From NCBI GenBank assembly GCA_903953065.1, contig CAJBIG010000113.1, positions 1 to 7,266 of the forward strand: a stretch of 7,266 nt of DNA, read 5' to 3'. Made by a program: the position numbers and the translations under genes. The stretch is from an uncultured Solirubrobacterales bacterium (lineage in GTDB: Bacteria; Actinomycetota; Thermoleophilia; Solirubrobacterales; Solirubrobacteraceae). The notes beneath the pieces are model-generated. The model was not told where the DNA came from. It saw nothing but the letters and a program-made list of their open reading frames with translations, and did not search any database. Shown in pieces: positions 5,683 through 7,266 of this stretch; positions within the stretch are counted from its first letter, which is position 1, and each line of letters opens with the position of its first letter.

Positions 5683-6671
5683 GCGCACTGCTGACGGTCA
5701 ACGACCTCAAGGTCAGCTTCGATACCGAGGACGGTGTAGTCCACGCCGTCGAGGGGGTTTCGTACGAAGTCGAGCCCGGCAAGACGCTCGGCATTGTCGG
5801 CGAGTCTGGCTCCGGCAAGACGGTCGGCACGCTGACGATCATGGGATTGACGCGGGCCGCAAACACGACGATCAGCGGCCAGGCGATCTTCGCCGGCGAG
5901 GATCTGCTGACCGCAAGCGAGCAGCAGATGCGCGCGATCCGCGGCGACGAGATCGCGATGATCTTCCAGGACCCGCTCTCTTCTCTGCACCCTTTCTTCA
6001 CGATCGGCGCCCAGCTGGTTGAGGCGATCCAGGTCCACAACGACGTCAGCAAGTCCGCCGCCCGTTCGCGTTCGGCCGAGCTGCTGACGATGGTCGGTCT
6101 CTCCGACGCTCGCGACCGTCTGTCCAGCTATCCGCACGAGTTCTCCGGCGGTATGCGCCAGCGCGTGATGATCGCGATGGCGCTCGCCAACGAGCCTCGG
6201 CTGCTGATTGCCGACGAGCCGACGACGGCGCTTGACGTGACCGTCCAGGCGCAGATTCTTGAGCTGATCGCCGACCTTCAGGCGCAGACCGGAACGGCGA
6301 TGATCATCATCACCCACGACCTTGGCGTCGTTGCCGAAGTCGCCGACGAGATCGCCGTGATGTACGCTGGCCGAATCGTCGAGCAGGCGGCCGTCGGTGA
6401 GCTGTTCGCCAATCCGCAGCATCCCTACACGCGCGGGCTGCTCGCTTCGATTCCGCGCCTCGACCGCGACCGCAGCAGCGGCCTCGATCCAATTGCCGGC
6501 CGGCCCCCGAGCCTGATCGCGCCGCCGAGTGGCTGCGCCTTCCACCCTCGCTGCCCGCGGGCGTTTGACCGCTGCCCGGCCGAGCTGCCGCCGCTTGAGC
6601 CCGCCGCCGCGGGCTCCGAACACCTTGTCGCCTGCCTGCTCGGCGCGGCCGAAAGGAGCGAGAAGCAATGA
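5679..6671 (+). CDS. dppD: Peptide-type ABC transporter ATP-binding protein (DppD/OppD family)
   Basis: A 330-residue cytoplasmic ATPase, one of two nucleotide-binding subunits that power the importer. Motifs appear in the expected order: Walker A GESGSGKT (41-48), Q-loop Gln97 in FQDPLSSLHP, ABC signature FSGGMRQR (155-162), Walker B LLIADE (175-180), D-loop TALD (183-186) and H-loop His213 in ITHD. The C-terminal extension has the oligopeptide-family HPYTRGLLASIPRLD segment (248-262) and four cysteines, Cys286, Cys292, Cys299 and Cys319, in the pattern C-x5-C-x6-C-x19-C. Related DppD proteins use such cysteines for an iron-sulfur cluster; here that is inference. The ATG overlaps the dppB stop (ATGA), with AAGGG at 5664-5668 as a moderate ribosome binding site. 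Its own stop overlaps the next start in the same way, so the three genes are translationally coupled. Confidence 0.96.
   Translation: MSALLTVNDLKVSFDTEDGVVHAVEGVSYEVEPGKTLGIVGESGSGKTVGTLTIMGLTRAANTTISGQAIFAGEDLLTASEQQMRAIRGDEIAMIFQDPLSSLHPFFTIGAQLVEAIQVHNDVSKSAARSRSAELLTMVGLSDARDRLSSYPHEFSGGMRQRVMIAMALANEPRLLIADEPTTALDVTVQAQILELIADLQAQTGTAMIIITHDLGVVAEVADEIAVMYAGRIVEQAAVGELFANPQHPYTRGLLASIPRLDRDRSSGLDPIAGRPPSLIAPPSGCAFHPRCPRAFDRCPAELPPLEPAAAGSEHLVACLLGAAERSEKQ
6652..6658 (+). promoter_or_regulatory. Ribosome binding site of the second ATPase gene
   Basis: AAAGGAG lies 9 bases before the ATG at 6668, inside the last codons of the preceding gene. It fixes the ATG of the ATGA overlap as the start. 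Confidence 0.7.
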
Positions 6672-7266
6672 GCGCCGGCGATCCACTGGTTGAGGTCCGC
6701 GATCTCGAGATGCACTTCCCACTGACGCGCGGTGTGATCTTCCAGCGCCAGTACGGGGCCGTCCGCGCCGTCGACGGGGTGTCCTTCAGCGTCGGGCATG
6801 GTGAGACCTTCGGACTCGTCGGCGAATCGGGCTGCGGCAAGAGCACGACCGGCCGCCTGATCATGCGGCTGCTTGAGCCGACGGCCGGCAAGGTCTTCTT
6901 CGAGGGAGAGGAGATCACTCACCTCGGCCGGCGCCAGCTTGGGACGCTGCGCCGCGACGCACAGATGGTCTTTCAGGATCCGTACTCGTCGCTCAACCCG
7001 CGCAAGACGGTCGGCTCGATCATCGCCGAGCCATTCATCATTCACCGCGTGGCGCGCGACGCCGAAGAGCGGCGCAAGGAGGTCCGAGAGCTGATGGACC
7101 GCGTTGGTCTAAACCCTGAGCACTACAACCGCTACCCGCACCAGTTTTCTGGCGGTCAGCGTCAGCGGATCGGCGTTGCCCGTGCGATTGCGCTGAAGCC
7201 GAAGTTGCTGGTCGCCGACGAGCCTGTCTCGGCGCTCGACGTTTCGATTCAGGCACAGATCATCAA
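6668..7266 (+). CDS. dppF: Peptide-type ABC transporter ATP-binding protein (DppF/OppF family), 3'-truncated
   Basis: The frame is open from the ATG at 6668 to the window end, 199 residues plus two bases, so the C terminus is missing. It is the second ATPase of the importer and should pair with the DppD-type subunit. Visible in order are Walker A GESGCGKST (52-60), Q-loop Gln103 in FQDPYSSLNPR, ABC signature FSGGQRQR (160-167), Walker B LLVADE (180-185) and D-loop SALD (188-191). The sequence ends just before the expected H-loop. The RGVIFQR segment (21-27) before the first beta strands and the SSLNPRKTVG stretch are typical of OppF/DppF rather than OppD/DppD. A full protein would need roughly 120 to 150 more residues, judging from family length. 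Cotranscription and translational coupling with the upstream genes are clear from the ATGA overlap and the good ribosome binding site. Confidence 0.94.
   Translation, partial: MSAGDPLVEVRDLEMHFPLTRGVIFQRQYGAVRAVDGVSFSVGHGETFGLVGESGCGKSTTGRLIMRLLEPTAGKVFFEGEEITHLGRRQLGTLRRDAQMVFQDPYSSLNPRKTVGSIIAEPFIIHRVARDAEERRKEVRELMDRVGLNPEHYNRYPHQFSGGQRQRIGVARAIALKPKLLVADEPVSALDVSIQAQII

Noticed and set aside
5673..6722. Long minus-strand open frame (349 codons) across the DppD-type gene
   Set aside because: It is antisense to a gene with every ABC ATPase motif, and its Arg/Asp/Gly-rich composition is typical of a GC-rich shadow frame.

Overview
The window is a high-GC, densely coded piece of bacterial chromosome. 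Its codon use, Ser/Gly-rich lipoprotein linker, GTG/ATG starts, ATGA gene overlaps and a peptidoglycan-binding L,D-transpeptidase together suggest a high-GC actinomycete, perhaps Thermoleophilia/Solirubrobacterales. That placement is inference; no rRNA or phylogenetic marker is present to settle it. I see no integrase, transposase, CRISPR array or phage gene.

Left part (1-1427, + strand): the 3' part of a secreted or envelope L,D-transpeptidase (Ig-like segment, peptidoglycan-binding domain, YkuD catalytic domain), followed 12 bases later by orotate phosphoribosyltransferase (pyrE), a pyrimidine biosynthesis gene. A tRNA-Arg(CCU) gene lies on the minus strand at 1439-1512, convergent with pyrE. 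A 150-base intergenic region (1513-1662) must hold the divergent promoters of the tRNA and of the operon to its right.

Right part (1663-7266, + strand): a five-gene ABC transporter operon of the dipeptide/oligopeptide (Dpp/Opp, PepT) family in the order DppC-type permease, family-5 lipoprotein substrate-binding protein, DppB-type permease, DppD-type ATPase, DppF-type ATPase (cut by the window end). The lipoprotein captures the substrate outside the membrane, the two permeases form the channel and the two ATPases power it. Three junctions overlap as ATGA. Both junctions flanking the binding-protein gene hold a stem-loop, and the one downstream is a strong 12-bp hairpin; this suits higher expression of the binding protein than of the membrane subunits.

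This is mostly an ordinary nutrient-import locus. The points most worth a second look are an insertion of about 58 residues in the DppC-type permease that adds an apparent extra transmembrane hairpin, the permuted gene order with the binding protein inside the operon, the two hairpins bracketing the binding-protein gene, and a possible second in-frame start for that gene. I found no convincing novel multi-gene system.
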